A stretch of DNA of 64,000 nt from Dehalococcoidia bacterium (GTDB lineage: Bacteria; Chloroflexota; Dehalococcoidia; GIF9; UBA5629), in assembly GCA_003142375.1 (NCBI GenBank), contig PLME01000019.1, positions 88,709 through 152,708 of the forward strand. The letters run 5' to 3'. Shown in pieces: positions 48,763 to 57,469 of this stretch (the stretch's first letter is position 1; every line of letters begins with the position of its first letter). The position numbers and the translations under genes were made by a program. The notes below the pieces were generated by a model, which worked only from the letters and a program-made list of their open reading frames with translations, had not been told where the DNA came from and ran no database searches.

Positions 48763-50085
48763 CTATCTTTTACTTAAAGACTTGCGTCTTTTATTTAACA
48801 ATCCGAGGCGCACGAAAACATCGTCAACATATTTAAGAAAGCGCCGGTAATCGAAAATCGCCTGCAATTCCTTGGCGTTGAGATGCTCCATCACATCCTT
48901 ATCCTCTTTCAGCAGTTTGATAAAGGGGGTTTTGGTTTTCCAGGCCTTCATGGCGTTTCGCTGGGTCACCTCGTAAGCCTTTTGCCGGCTGAGCCCTTTC
49001 CCCACCAGCGCCAGCATCACGTTTTGTGAGAAGACCAGGCCCTGGGTAAGCTCGAGGTTGCGTCTCATATTATCGGGATAGACCTGTAAACCGCGCATTA
49101 CGCCGGTGAAAATATCCAAAATATAATCCAGCGCCAGGCAGGCGTCCGGTAAAATAATGCGCTCGTTGGAAGAATGGCTGATATCGCGTTCATGCCACAG
49201 GGCCACATTTTCCAGGGAAGTAAGGGCGTTTCCCCTGATGAGCCGTGCCAGTCCGCATACACGCTCGCAAAGCTCCGGGTTGCGTTTGTGCGGCATGGCG
49301 GAGGAGCCGGTTTGTCCGGCCGAAAAAGGCTCCTCAGCCTCCAGTATCTCGGTTCTCTGGAGCGCCCTGATCTCGGTGGCGAATTTTTCAAGGGAACTGG
49401 CTACGATGGCCAAGGTGGTGACAAACTGCGCATGGCGATCTCGCTGGATGATCTGGTTGGAGATCGGGGCAGGGGACAGCCCCAGCCTGGCGCAGGTCTT
49501 CTCTTCGATATCAGGGGAAACCGTGGCATAGGTTCCTACGGCGCCGGAGATTTTGCCTACGCTGATTATTTTCCTGGCTTCCTGGAGCCTGTTGTGATTG
49601 CGTTTCATTTCCTGTGACCACAATGCCATCTTCAGGCCGAAAGTTATAGGCTCGGCATGCACGCCGTGCGTGCGCCCAATCATGAGCGTGTCCTTATTGG
49701 AAATCGCCCTGTCTTCCAGAACTTTTATCAGAGCATCTACTCCTTCTATCAGAAGGTCGGCGGCATCTCTCAACTGCAGGGCAAGCGCGGTGTCCATAAC
49801 GTCTGATGATGTCAATCCCAGGTGAATGAAACGCGATTCATCGCCGATGGTTTCGCCGACGGCATTCAAGAAAGCGGTAACATCATGATGGGTTATCTTT
49901 AGCAGCTCGCCCATGCGCTCGAAGTTCAGCGTGGCTTTTTTAATGCGCGGGATGGCCGCTTTGGGTATGCGGCCCACGTCCGCCCATGCCTCGCAGACAG
50001 CTATCTCAACCTGCAGCCATTTATCGAACTTGTTCTTGTCCGACCAGATTTTTTTCATTTTGGGTCGCGAATAGCGGTCAATCAT
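48763..50085 (-). CDS. purB: Adenylosuccinate lyase PurB
   Basis: GRTHGVHAEPITFGLKMALW...GSSAMPHKRNPELCERVCGLARLIRG. Confidence 0.97.
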   Translation of the reverse strand: MIDRYSRPKMKKIWSDKNKFDKWLQVEIAVCEAWADVGRIPKAAIPRIKKATLNFERMGELLKITHHDVTAFLNAVGETIGDESRFIHLGLTSSDVMDTALALQLRDAADLLIEGVDALIKVLEDRAISNKDTLMIGRTHGVHAEPITFGLKMALWSQEMKRNHNRLQEARKIISVGKISGAVGTYATVSPDIEEKTCARLGLSPAPISNQIIQRDRHAQFVTTLAIVASSLEKFATEIRALQRTEILEAEEPFSAGQTGSSAMPHKRNPELCERVCGLARLIRGNALTSLENVALWHERDISHSSNERIILPDACLALDYILDIFTGVMRGLQVYPDNMRRNLELTQGLVFSQNVMLALVGKGLSRQKAYEVTQRNAMKAWKTKTPFIKLLKEDKDVMEHLNAKELQAIFDYRRFLKYVDDVFVRLGLLNKRRKSLSKR

Positions 50086-50096
50086 ATTCTTTATCC

Positions 50097-50555
50097 TTAA
50101 GACTCGGCCTGCTTCCGTTTATAGGCTTCGAAGGCTTTGCGGATGTTGTCGTATTTAAGGCCCAGTATCTGGCAGGCCAGCAGTGCCGCATTTTTAGCTC
50201 CGGCAGCGCCTATGCCTACACAGGCAACCGGGACGCCTCCCGGCATCTGCACGATAGAATAAAGGGAGTCGATGCCCTTCAAGTCGCTGGTTGGCAGCGG
50301 CACACCTATTACCGGCATAGTGGTCCATGAGGCGACCACGCCGGGGAGATGTGCGGCCGAACCCGCCGCTGCAATTATAACTTCAAATCCCTTCGAGCCG
50401 GCTTCGGTTGCATACTGGCGGACCTTGTCGGGCTTGCGATGCGCCGAAAGTATCGCCAGCTCATAGTCGACCTTGAACTCCTTGAGGACGTCGACCGCCG
50501 GCTGGATGAACTGCTCATCTGTTTTACTGCCTATTACAATACCCACCAGAGCCAT
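50097..50555 (-). CDS. purE: N5-carboxyaminoimidazole ribonucleotide mutase PurE
   Basis: VGIVIGSKTDEQFIQPAVDVLKEFKVDYELAILSAHRKPDKV...AAAGSAAHLPGVVASWTTMPVIGVP. Confidence 0.97.
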   Translation of the reverse strand: MALVGIVIGSKTDEQFIQPAVDVLKEFKVDYELAILSAHRKPDKVRQYATEAGSKGFEVIIAAAGSAAHLPGVVASWTTMPVIGVPLPTSDLKGIDSLYSIVQMPGGVPVACVGIGAAGAKNAALLACQILGLKYDNIRKAFEAYKRKQAES

Positions 50556-51820
50556 CAGCTCACCTCCCTTGCTGCGATATCTTTACGGTGATGGCAACCT
50601 TCAAAATTTACATGTTGGATATTGCGGTATACCTTATCCCTGGCGTCTTCCATGGTACTGCCGGTGGCTGTAACGGTCAGGACACGTCCGCCGTCGGTCA
50701 CAATCCGGCCTCCATTACGCATTTTTGCGCCGGCATAAAATATATTGATATCTTTATCAATCTTATCAGAAATGGTAATGGGAAATCCTGTGCGGTACTC
50801 ACCGGGGTAACCTCCGGACGACATCACCACGCCCACGCAGGGGTTGCTATTCCACTCTATCTTGATTTTGTCCAGCTTGCCGTTGACCACCGCCAGCATG
50901 ATATCCACCAGATCGGTCTTGAGCCTGGGCAGTATGGCCTGGGTTTCGGGATCGCCGAAGCGGGCGTTAAACTCCAGCACCATGGGACCCTTGGCGGTCA
51001 ATATCAACCCCGTGTAAAGCACACCTTTATACGGCGTGCCGGCTTCCGCCATGGCCGCTATAGTGGGTTTAATAACCGATTCCAGTACCTGCCGGATCAT
51101 CTCCTCGCCGAAGAAACCGGGCGGACTGTAGCTACCCATCCCTCCCGTATTGGGGCCTTTATCATTGTCGAAAACACGCTTGTAATCGCAGGCCGGGACC
51201 ATGGGCACTGCCGTCTTGCCGTCGCTGAAGGCCAGCAGGCTGACCTCCTTCCCGACCAGGCATTCTTCTATAATTACGCGCTCACCGGCCGCGCCGAATA
51301 TCCTATCCTGCAGCATAGAGTTCAGTGCGTTGACCGCTTCATCGGTTGTGGTGGCGATGATCACTCCCTTGCCGGCCGCCAGGCCGTCGGCCTTCACAAC
51401 TACGGGAACGGTGCGGTTTTCCAGATACCGGGTGGCTTCACTGCAGGTGGAGAAGCACTGCCCGGAGGCACAGGGGATGCCTGTTTTGTTCATCAAATCG
51501 CGGGCGAATACCTTGCTGGATTCCAATTGAGCTGCCTTCTGCGAGGGGCCGAAAACGGGGATGCCTGCAGCTTCCATCCGGTCCACCAGCCCGGCTGCCA
51601 GGGGAGCTTCCGGGCCGACGACAACCAGGTCGGCTTTAAGTTGAGCGGCTTTGTTAACGATGGAATTGATGTCGGAAACGGATATGTTGATATTCTCAGC
51701 AATACCGGCTGTGCCTGCATTTCCCGGAAGAGCAAAGATTTTCTTGACGCGTTGGCTCTGCGCTATCTTCCATACCAGTGCATGTTCACGCGCACCATTG
51801 CCGATAACCAGTATTTTCAA
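50555..51820 (-). CDS. purD: Phosphoribosylamine-glycine ligase PurD
   Basis: MKILVIGNGAREHALVWKIAQS...VKADGLAAGKGVIIA...LEFNARFGDPETQAILPRLKTDL. Confidence 0.97.
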   Translation of the reverse strand: MKILVIGNGAREHALVWKIAQSQRVKKIFALPGNAGTAGIAENINISVSDINSIVNKAAQLKADLVVVGPEAPLAAGLVDRMEAAGIPVFGPSQKAAQLESSKVFARDLMNKTGIPCASGQCFSTCSEATRYLENRTVPVVVKADGLAAGKGVIIATTTDEAVNALNSMLQDRIFGAAGERVIIEECLVGKEVSLLAFSDGKTAVPMVPACDYKRVFDNDKGPNTGGMGSYSPPGFFGEEMIRQVLESVIKPTIAAMAEAGTPYKGVLYTGLILTAKGPMVLEFNARFGDPETQAILPRLKTDLVDIMLAVVNGKLDKIKIEWNSNPCVGVVMSSGGYPGEYRTGFPITISDKIDKDINIFYAGAKMRNGGRIVTDGGRVLTVTATGSTMEDARDKVYRNIQHVNFEGCHHRKDIAAREVS

Positions 51821-51840
51821 GCTGGTATCTCCAACCTTAA

Positions 51841-51933
51841 CTAAGCAGTTATCTTTTTTACTATGTTGCGCTTACTGCTCTTGGTTTTTCCGCGGTTTTT
51901 CTTGGCTGCTTTGAGCTTGGGTTTGTGTGCCAT
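51841..51933 (-). CDS. 30-aa highly basic small protein
   Basis: Own translation, below track cutoff: MAHKPKLKAAKKNRGKTKSSKRNIVKKITA; lies in the gap between purD and the 51940-52197 gene, same strand. Confidence 0.55.
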   Translation of the reverse strand: MAHKPKLKAAKKNRGKTKSSKRNIVKKITA

Positions 51934-51939
51934 TTTAAT

Positions 51940-52197
51940 CTACCTTAATTCTTTATCAAATTTTTCCGCTTGAACTGGGTCAAGCAATTTCAATAATCTT
52001 ATCAACTTGGCTACATGTACCTTTTTGTCTTCAAGGATTTGCTCAATAGCATCGGCTGCATCTTCGCTATCGAGCATCTCAACCTGTGCTTCGTACTCGT
52101 TTATCGATTTAAGTTCGGCGATCAGGTCGTCCCTGATCATTTCCAGGTCCATCGAACCTTCGACTTCTTCTTCTTTTTCAAATGGGTTGTAGGCCAT
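51940..52197 (-). CDS. Small ferritin-like (demi-ferritin/rubrerythrin-type helical) protein
   Basis: RDDLIAELKSINEYEAQVEMLDSEDAADAIEQILEDKKVHVAKLIRLLKLLDP: two-helix metal-ligand-like pattern. Confidence 0.6.
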   Translation of the reverse strand: MAYNPFEKEEEVEGSMDLEMIRDDLIAELKSINEYEAQVEMLDSEDAADAIEQILEDKKVHVAKLIRLLKLLDPVQAEKFDKELR

Positions 52198-52539
52198 TAA
52201 AGACTCCGGGGGAACCTCCTGGAAGCACTATAAATGGGAATCCAACATATTGCCTTCTAGGAATCGCTTAGAAGTATATAGTTTCAGGCCTTTAAAATCA
52301 AGGAAAAAGGCCTGCGGCGGGTATGCTTGAGGGTAAATTTTCTACTCAGGGCTTCAGGTAATTGCGGTGCCAGGGTTCCCTTGTTAAAAGCCAGGTAGTC
52401 CCTCAAGGCTGCTTTTAGTGCATCCACGGCCAGTTTAGGCATGCTATCCCCATCGGGCATAACATAAAATGTAAAGAGCGGAAAGATCCATATAGTGGCC
52501 AGCTTAGCTTGATCACCTTCCAAATGCCAGTGTTGCTGG

Positions 52540-53913
52540 CTACCTGCACGGAAGGATGACAGAGAAAGTGGTACCTTTACCAACCTCGCTTTCAGCTTCC
52601 ATCCTGCCGCCGTGAGCTTCAGCGATGCTTTTAGCGATTGACAAACCCAGGCCGGTTCCTGTGTCACCACGGGAATGCGTTTGATCTACACGATAGAAAC
52701 GTTCAAAGATATGCGGCAAATGTTCGGGAGGGATGCCGATGCCTGTATCACTTATAGCTACTATTGCCATTCCATCCTTCTCGATAACTGATAGTGATAC
52801 GCTGCCCCCGCTCGGAGTGTAGTGGACAGCGTTTTCTAAAATGCTGATAAATAATTGCCTCAGCTTTAAACGGTCTGCTCTTAGAGTTAGATTTCTCCGT
52901 GGTCCGAGTTCGAATTGGAGCCCCTTTTCACTGGCTAATAGTTTTACGTCAGCTGATACTTCAGCTAAGAGTTCGTCAAGATTAACCTTATCCAGGTTTA
53001 AAGAGTCTTTCCCGGCATCACTCCGAGCCAAAGACAATATTCTGTCTATTGCAGATGACATATAGGCTGACTCCTGGGCGACCAGCTCAAGAGACTCCTG
53101 GTATTCGGCTTCGGTTCTTTCCTTGTTGAGAGCCAAAGTGGTCTCAGCTTGAATAACTGCTAGAGGTGTACGCAATTCATGCGAAACATCAGCGACAAAT
53201 TGCCGATAGCGATTAAATGACCCTTCAAGACGTTCAAACATCCTGTTCAGGGTTGAAGCCAACCTTCCAAGCTCATCCCCACCGTATATATTTATCCTGC
53301 GGCTAAGATCACTATATTCTATATCCTGAGCTATTCTGGTTATCTGTTCTACCGGCTTGAGCGCCCGGTTAGCTAATAAGAACCCGCCAACTCCAGCCAG
53401 CACGAGAACGGCCAGCCCGGACAAACCGAGGATATCCTTGAAGGTCGCCATGACATCCCCTATCCAGGCTACCGGACGACCAACGACTATGATTGTGGGG
53501 CTATTATCAGGGCTAACCGATAGCGAGGAAGCGTAGAACCTTATCTCTTGCCCATTTCCGACGGCCGAAGTAAAAAACGTGCTCTGACCATCTGAAGCTT
53601 GCTTAATGACGCTGTCCATACCAGGTAATTCGACATTGGCGCCATATCGCTTGAGTAGTGTCCCATCGGCCTTGTAAATCAATATTAATTCGTTTAGCTC
53701 TTCTACTACCTTTTCCTCGGCAAGATCATTTTCTCCGGCGTTAAGCCTGGTCTGTACCGCTGTTGCCAGGTTCGTCAGATTGTAGTCGAGGTTATGATGC
53801 AGGTTATTATATAGCAGGGTATAGGCTACGCCGCTAAATATGAAAAGCAGGGTAACAATGACAGCTAAATGCCAGATGATAAGACGGAATTTAATTGTCT
53901 GGAAGAATCTCAT
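52540..53913 (-). CDS. HAMP-domain sensor histidine kinase
   Basis: ADVSHELRTPLAVIQAETTLALNKERTEAEY...ISDTGIGIPPEHLPHIFERFYRVDQTHSRGDTGTGLGLSIAKSI. Confidence 0.95.
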   Translation of the reverse strand: MRFFQTIKFRLIIWHLAVIVTLLFIFSGVAYTLLYNNLHHNLDYNLTNLATAVQTRLNAGENDLAEEKVVEELNELILIYKADGTLLKRYGANVELPGMDSVIKQASDGQSTFFTSAVGNGQEIRFYASSLSVSPDNSPTIIVVGRPVAWIGDVMATFKDILGLSGLAVLVLAGVGGFLLANRALKPVEQITRIAQDIEYSDLSRRINIYGGDELGRLASTLNRMFERLEGSFNRYRQFVADVSHELRTPLAVIQAETTLALNKERTEAEYQESLELVAQESAYMSSAIDRILSLARSDAGKDSLNLDKVNLDELLAEVSADVKLLASEKGLQFELGPRRNLTLRADRLKLRQLFISILENAVHYTPSGGSVSLSVIEKDGMAIVAISDTGIGIPPEHLPHIFERFYRVDQTHSRGDTGTGLGLSIAKSIAEAHGGRMEAESEVGKGTTFSVILPCR

Positions 53914-54581
53914 ACTAAAGCTAGCCGATATCCGGCCCCTCTCAATGTTTGAATCAGGCTGTCCTTTCCTTCATCATCAATTTTGCTGCGGAGCCTTCGA
54001 ATATACACATCCACGATATTGGACAGGCTGTCGAAATCGTAGTTCCAGGCCCCCTCTTCAAGCATTGTCCTAGTAACGACCATATTGGGATGGCGCATGA
54101 AGTATTCCAGTATAGAGTACTCTTTCGCGGTAAGCTCTACCTTTCTCTCTCCTTTCCGCACCTCTCTCGTCAGTGTATCCATCACCAGGTCTCCGACCTG
54201 CAGTTTGGGTGTTTTGAATAGCATGTCTCGGCGCATCAACGCGCGAACCCGAGCCAGTAGTTCGCTAAAAGCAAAAGGCTTGGTCAGATAGTCGTCAGCA
54301 CCGGAATCGAGTCCCGTAACTCTATCCTGAATACTATCCTTGGCGGTAAGCATCAAGATGGGCATACTAACCTTACTTGCCCGCAGTTCCTGACAAACTA
54401 CAATTCCGTCTTTCTTTGGCAGCATAATATCGAGAACAATAAGGTCGTAGGGCGTGGTTTCTGCCATGTATTGGGCCTCCTCGCCGTCAAAGACACAGTC
54501 AATGGAGTATCCTTCTTCCACAAGACCTCGCTTGATAACGGCGGAAAGACGCTTATCATCCTCGACCACTAAAATCCGCAT
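53910..54581 (-). CDS. OmpR-family response regulator
   Basis: MRILVVEDDKRLSAVIKRGLVEEGYSIDCVFDGEEAQYMAETTPYDLIVLDIMLPKKDGI...VDVYIRRLRSKIDDEGKDSLIQTLRGAGYRL. Confidence 0.96.
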   Translation of the reverse strand: MRILVVEDDKRLSAVIKRGLVEEGYSIDCVFDGEEAQYMAETTPYDLIVLDIMLPKKDGIVVCQELRASKVSMPILMLTAKDSIQDRVTGLDSGADDYLTKPFAFSELLARVRALMRRDMLFKTPKLQVGDLVMDTLTREVRKGERKVELTAKEYSILEYFMRHPNMVVTRTMLEEGAWNYDFDSLSNIVDVYIRRLRSKIDDEGKDSLIQTLRGAGYRLALV

Positions 54582-54643
54582 TATGCCTCCTTACGCAGGA
54601 CATTACCCATATTTTATATTCTCTCTATTATATTAAAACAAGA

Positions 54644-54659
54644 TGAACAGAAGATGAAA
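54644..54659 (-). promoter_or_regulatory. TTTCA-n6-GTTCA box upstream of the response regulator
   Basis: Minus strand TTTCA-TCTTCT-GTTCA, same phase and core as boxes at 54697 and 55557. Confidence 0.5.
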
Positions 54660-54696
54660 GGAGGTGCAATCTGAAGATCTAAACTATTAATGCGGC

Positions 54697-54740
54697 CTTC
54701 ATTTTCTATTCATCACCGGTTCATACAGTAGTGTTAAACT
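54697..54740 (+). promoter_or_regulatory. Pho-box-like promoter, copy 1
   Basis: CTTCA-n6-ATTCA-n6-GTTCA (11-bp phase), then 11 bp, then TAAACT (-10-like). Confidence 0.6.
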
Positions 54741-54780
54741 GCGTTCAAAGAATTAAGTTAAGAAAACAAGAGGTATATAA

Positions 54781-54933
54781 ATGCAGAAGAAAGAAATGAA
54801 CAGCTTAATAAATGGAAGGGTTAAAATCACAATATTTAACGACGGATACCTGGTGTCTTTGTTGTTGGGCATGATTGTGTGTGGTATTGCCCTTGTATTT
54901 CTGCTGGTAACCATAGGTATTACATATATATAA
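54781..54933 (+). CDS. 50-aa single-TM small protein
   Basis: Own translation, below track cutoff: MQKKEMNSLINGRVKITIFNDGYLVSLLLGMIVCGIALVFLLVTIGITYI. Confidence 0.6.
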   Translation: MQKKEMNSLINGRVKITIFNDGYLVSLLLGMIVCGIALVFLLVTIGITYI

Positions 54934-54988
54934 CCGGTAGCGTAGAAAGCAATGCTACAGGTACTGAAAGAAGGGAGGAGCACATAAA

Positions 54989-55516
54989 ATGAAGAATTTT
55001 CAGACAATTGCTGTAATCAAAGAGGCTGTCATGTTCGTCGCCACAATAGTGTCAGTGATAGGTTTCGGCTTTACACTCGCAGTTCATACCACTAACGCGG
55101 CCCCAGCCCCATATGGCCAGGCTGCTGGCGCCTCAATCTATGACAACATAACCCCGGAGGTCGTAGTGATCGAGGTGACCCGACAAGATTCCAATCTCTA
55201 CGATCTCACGTTTCCCCAGGAGGAAATAGGATATGGCTTTCTCGTAGATAAACAGGGTCTTATCCTCACTAATAATCATGTCGTCGATGGAGCATCGAAT
55301 GTCCAGGTTGTGTTGAAGAGCGGTAACACCGTTGATGCAAAAGTGGTCAGCACCGACCCGGTTGACGATCTGGCCCTGATCAGCATCGATGCCACATCTG
55401 TACCCGGAATAACTGCACTTCAGCTTGGTGATTCCGGCGCGGCGAAGCCCGGACAGATGGCTATGGCTTGGGCAACCCGGACTCCATAATCACCGCTACC
55501 CTCACCCGGTCGTAGG
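54989..55516 (+). pseudogene. Truncated/frameshifted HtrA/DegP-like serine protease
   Basis: Has TNNHVVDGASNVQVVL (His) and DPVDDLALISID (Asp) but the frame breaks at GQMAMAWATRTP*; the +1 frame reads LGNPDSIITATLTRS*; no catalytic-Ser GNSGGP. Confidence 0.75.
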
Positions 55517-55556
55517 GCAACAGCCGACTCCCGGTATATAGAATTATTAATCTTAT

Positions 55557-55600
55557 GTTCATGTTCTGTTCATCACCGGTTCATATGTGCGTGTTAAACT
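55557..55600 (+). promoter_or_regulatory. Pho-box-like promoter, copy 2
   Basis: Three exact GTTCA pentamers, GTTCA-TGTTCT-GTTCA-TCACCG-GTTCA, then 11 bp, then TAAACT. Confidence 0.7.
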
Positions 55601-55667
55601 CTGTTCAAAGAATTTGAGTTAAGGCAAAGGATGGTTCTTTTACATCAAAACAGGAGAATTATGGCAA

Positions 55668-55937
55668 ATGGCAAGAATTGAGTATAGGTCCAAGGAATTT
55701 CCCGAGCTGGCTAAGCTCAGAATGCAAGCCAGGGGACTGGCATTAGTTCAGGGTAAGACAATGTATCAAGTATTTACCGAGGCTTTACAACTTTGGATGC
55801 AGCATAACTGTGGCGAAGGAATGAACCAATGGTATCAATTTATGGAGACGGCGGACGTGCAAAGCGTGAAAAGCCGAAGAGCAGCAGCTAACCCTACCTT
55901 GAAAAATACAATAAACAAGGGCCTTCAGGCCCGATAA
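55668..55937 (+). CDS. Hypothetical protein
   Basis: MARIEYRSKEFPELAKLRMQARGLALVQGKTMYQVFTEALQLWMQHNCGEG...; first ORF after Pho-box-like promoter copy 2. Confidence 0.55.
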   Translation: MARIEYRSKEFPELAKLRMQARGLALVQGKTMYQVFTEALQLWMQHNCGEGMNQWYQFMETADVQSVKSRRAAANPTLKNTINKGLQAR

Positions 55938-55950
55938 TATCGAGAGGAAG

Positions 55951-56055
55951 ATGGATCACTATTTTCAGGCAGTCAAAACATATATTATCTACCTCCTCGT
56001 GGTCGTAGCTGTACAAAGTTTGACACTTGCTTTAAATTTTATACGTAGTCTTTAG
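55951..56055 (+). CDS. 34-aa single-TM small protein
   Basis: Own translation: MDHYFQAVKTYIIYLLVVVAVQSLTLALNFIRSL; GAGAGGAAG Shine-Dalgarno adjacent to ATG. Confidence 0.6.
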   Translation: MDHYFQAVKTYIIYLLVVVAVQSLTLALNFIRSL

Positions 56056-56068
56056 AGAGGTTGAGGGG

Positions 56069-56335
56069 ATGTTCAGCACACAGGTATCTCAAAAATTCAA
56101 AGTGGGTCAATGTGTGCGTATTTTTTCAGCCAAAGATTGCAACGGCAAGCCCAAATATCCGGCATGGGAGCAATACGTCGATCTGGAAGGTATAATAATC
56201 GATTCATATCATGCCCGGTATGGGCCATTGTTTGTGGATGGCGTCATAGGCTGCGACGATATCTATTTCTATGATATCGTTTTCGACGGCAATTTTACGG
56301 TCAGTGTGCCTGAGGAAATGTTGGAAGCCGCGTGA
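56069..56335 (+). CDS. Hypothetical protein
   Basis: MFSTQVSQKFKVGQCVRIFSAKDCNGKPKYPAWEQYVDLEGIIIDSYHARYGPLFVDGV... Confidence 0.6.
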   Translation: MFSTQVSQKFKVGQCVRIFSAKDCNGKPKYPAWEQYVDLEGIIIDSYHARYGPLFVDGVIGCDDIYFYDIVFDGNFTVSVPEEMLEAA

Positions 56336-56394
56336 ATTTTCAAGATAGCACGCCCTAAAACTATAGGTACGGACGAAGCGTTTTTCCATGTAGG

Positions 56395-57399
56395 CTACTT
56401 TTTAAGGGAGGATACTATTTTCTCCAGCGCACCGGCATAGGACTGCAGTATCTCGCCGTCGTAGCGCTCGATATGGCCTTCATCGCACAGTGCGGCCAGC
56501 TTGGGGTCTATGGGTATCCTGGCCAGCAAAGGCGCATCGGCAGACCGTGACATCTCGTCGCCCTTGCTCTTGCCGAAGATCTCAATCTTCTTCTTAAGTT
56601 CGGGAACGTACAGGTAGCTCATATTTTCCACCACGCCCAGCACCTTTTTATCCAGTTGTTGCGCCATTTTAACCGTTTTCTTAACGATCATGGTGCTCAG
56701 GTCCTGCGGCGTGAAAACGATGATCGCCCCGTTCACAGGCAATACCTGAAGGGCTGTCAGGGGTGCGTCCGAGGTACCGGGCGGAAGGTCGACAATCAGG
56801 AAATCCAGCGATCCCCACAGCACATCCTCCCAGAACTGGGTAATGGCTTTCCCTATCAGCGGACCCCTCCAGATGACGGCGTCATCCGTGCTGGAGAGGA
56901 AGAGGTTGATGGAGATGATCTCGATCCCGTTGGCCGACTTCACAGGGAGAATACCGCTGTCGCTGCCCTGCGGGCGCAGGTTGGTGCCGAACATCTTGGG
57001 GATGCTGGGCCCTGTTATATCCGCATCCAGAATGCCCACATCGTAGCCCTGTTTGTTAAGAAGTATGGCGGTCAGGCCGGCCACCAGCGATTTGCCCACG
57101 CCGCCTTTCCCGCTCATGATGGCTATGACATTCTTGATCTTATTTAATTCAACCGGCCTCTTTTCCACGAAAGTCACTTCAACTTCCGCTTTAGCGTCCA
57201 GGCTTTTCACTGCGCTAACGGTTTTTTCATGTACCCAGCTCTGCGCATTTTCATCCAGGGCTGTCGAGGCCAGCGAAATACTGACCTTTTGACCGTCGAT
57301 CTGCGCTCCCTGAACCAGGTTCATGCTTGCCAGGTCCCTCTGGATGCCGGGCACAAGTACCTCTCCCAGGGCCGCCAGTATATTTTTTTCAGTCAGCAC
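56395..57399 (-). CDS. Mrp/ApbC/NBP35 Fe-S carrier P-loop ATPase with N-terminal MIP18/DUF59-like domain
   Basis: KNVIAIMSGKGGVGKSLVAGLTAILLNKQGYDVGILDADITGPSIPKMFG. Confidence 0.95.
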   Translation of the reverse strand: MLTEKNILAALGEVLVPGIQRDLASMNLVQGAQIDGQKVSISLASTALDENAQSWVHEKTVSAVKSLDAKAEVEVTFVEKRPVELNKIKNVIAIMSGKGGVGKSLVAGLTAILLNKQGYDVGILDADITGPSIPKMFGTNLRPQGSDSGILPVKSANGIEIISINLFLSSTDDAVIWRGPLIGKAITQFWEDVLWGSLDFLIVDLPPGTSDAPLTALQVLPVNGAIIVFTPQDLSTMIVKKTVKMAQQLDKKVLGVVENMSYLYVPELKKKIEIFGKSKGDEMSRSADAPLLARIPIDPKLAALCDEGHIERYDGEILQSYAGALEKIVSSLKK

Positions 57400-57469
57400 A
57401 ATATTCCTCCATGAAATAAGGGTTCCAAGCTAAATAATAACGGCAAACCGGATTGGGGGCTAATCTATT

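Noticed and set aside
50588-51844. 418-aa plus-strand ORF antisense to purD
   Set aside because: Fully antisense to a confident PurD; the composition looks like a codon-bias artefact and matches no recognised family.
52284-52670. 128-aa minus-strand ORF downstream of the histidine kinase
   Set aside because: Its N-terminal third overlaps the kinase in another frame; the rest could be a remnant or a 58-aa ORF starting near 52460, but nothing supports translation.
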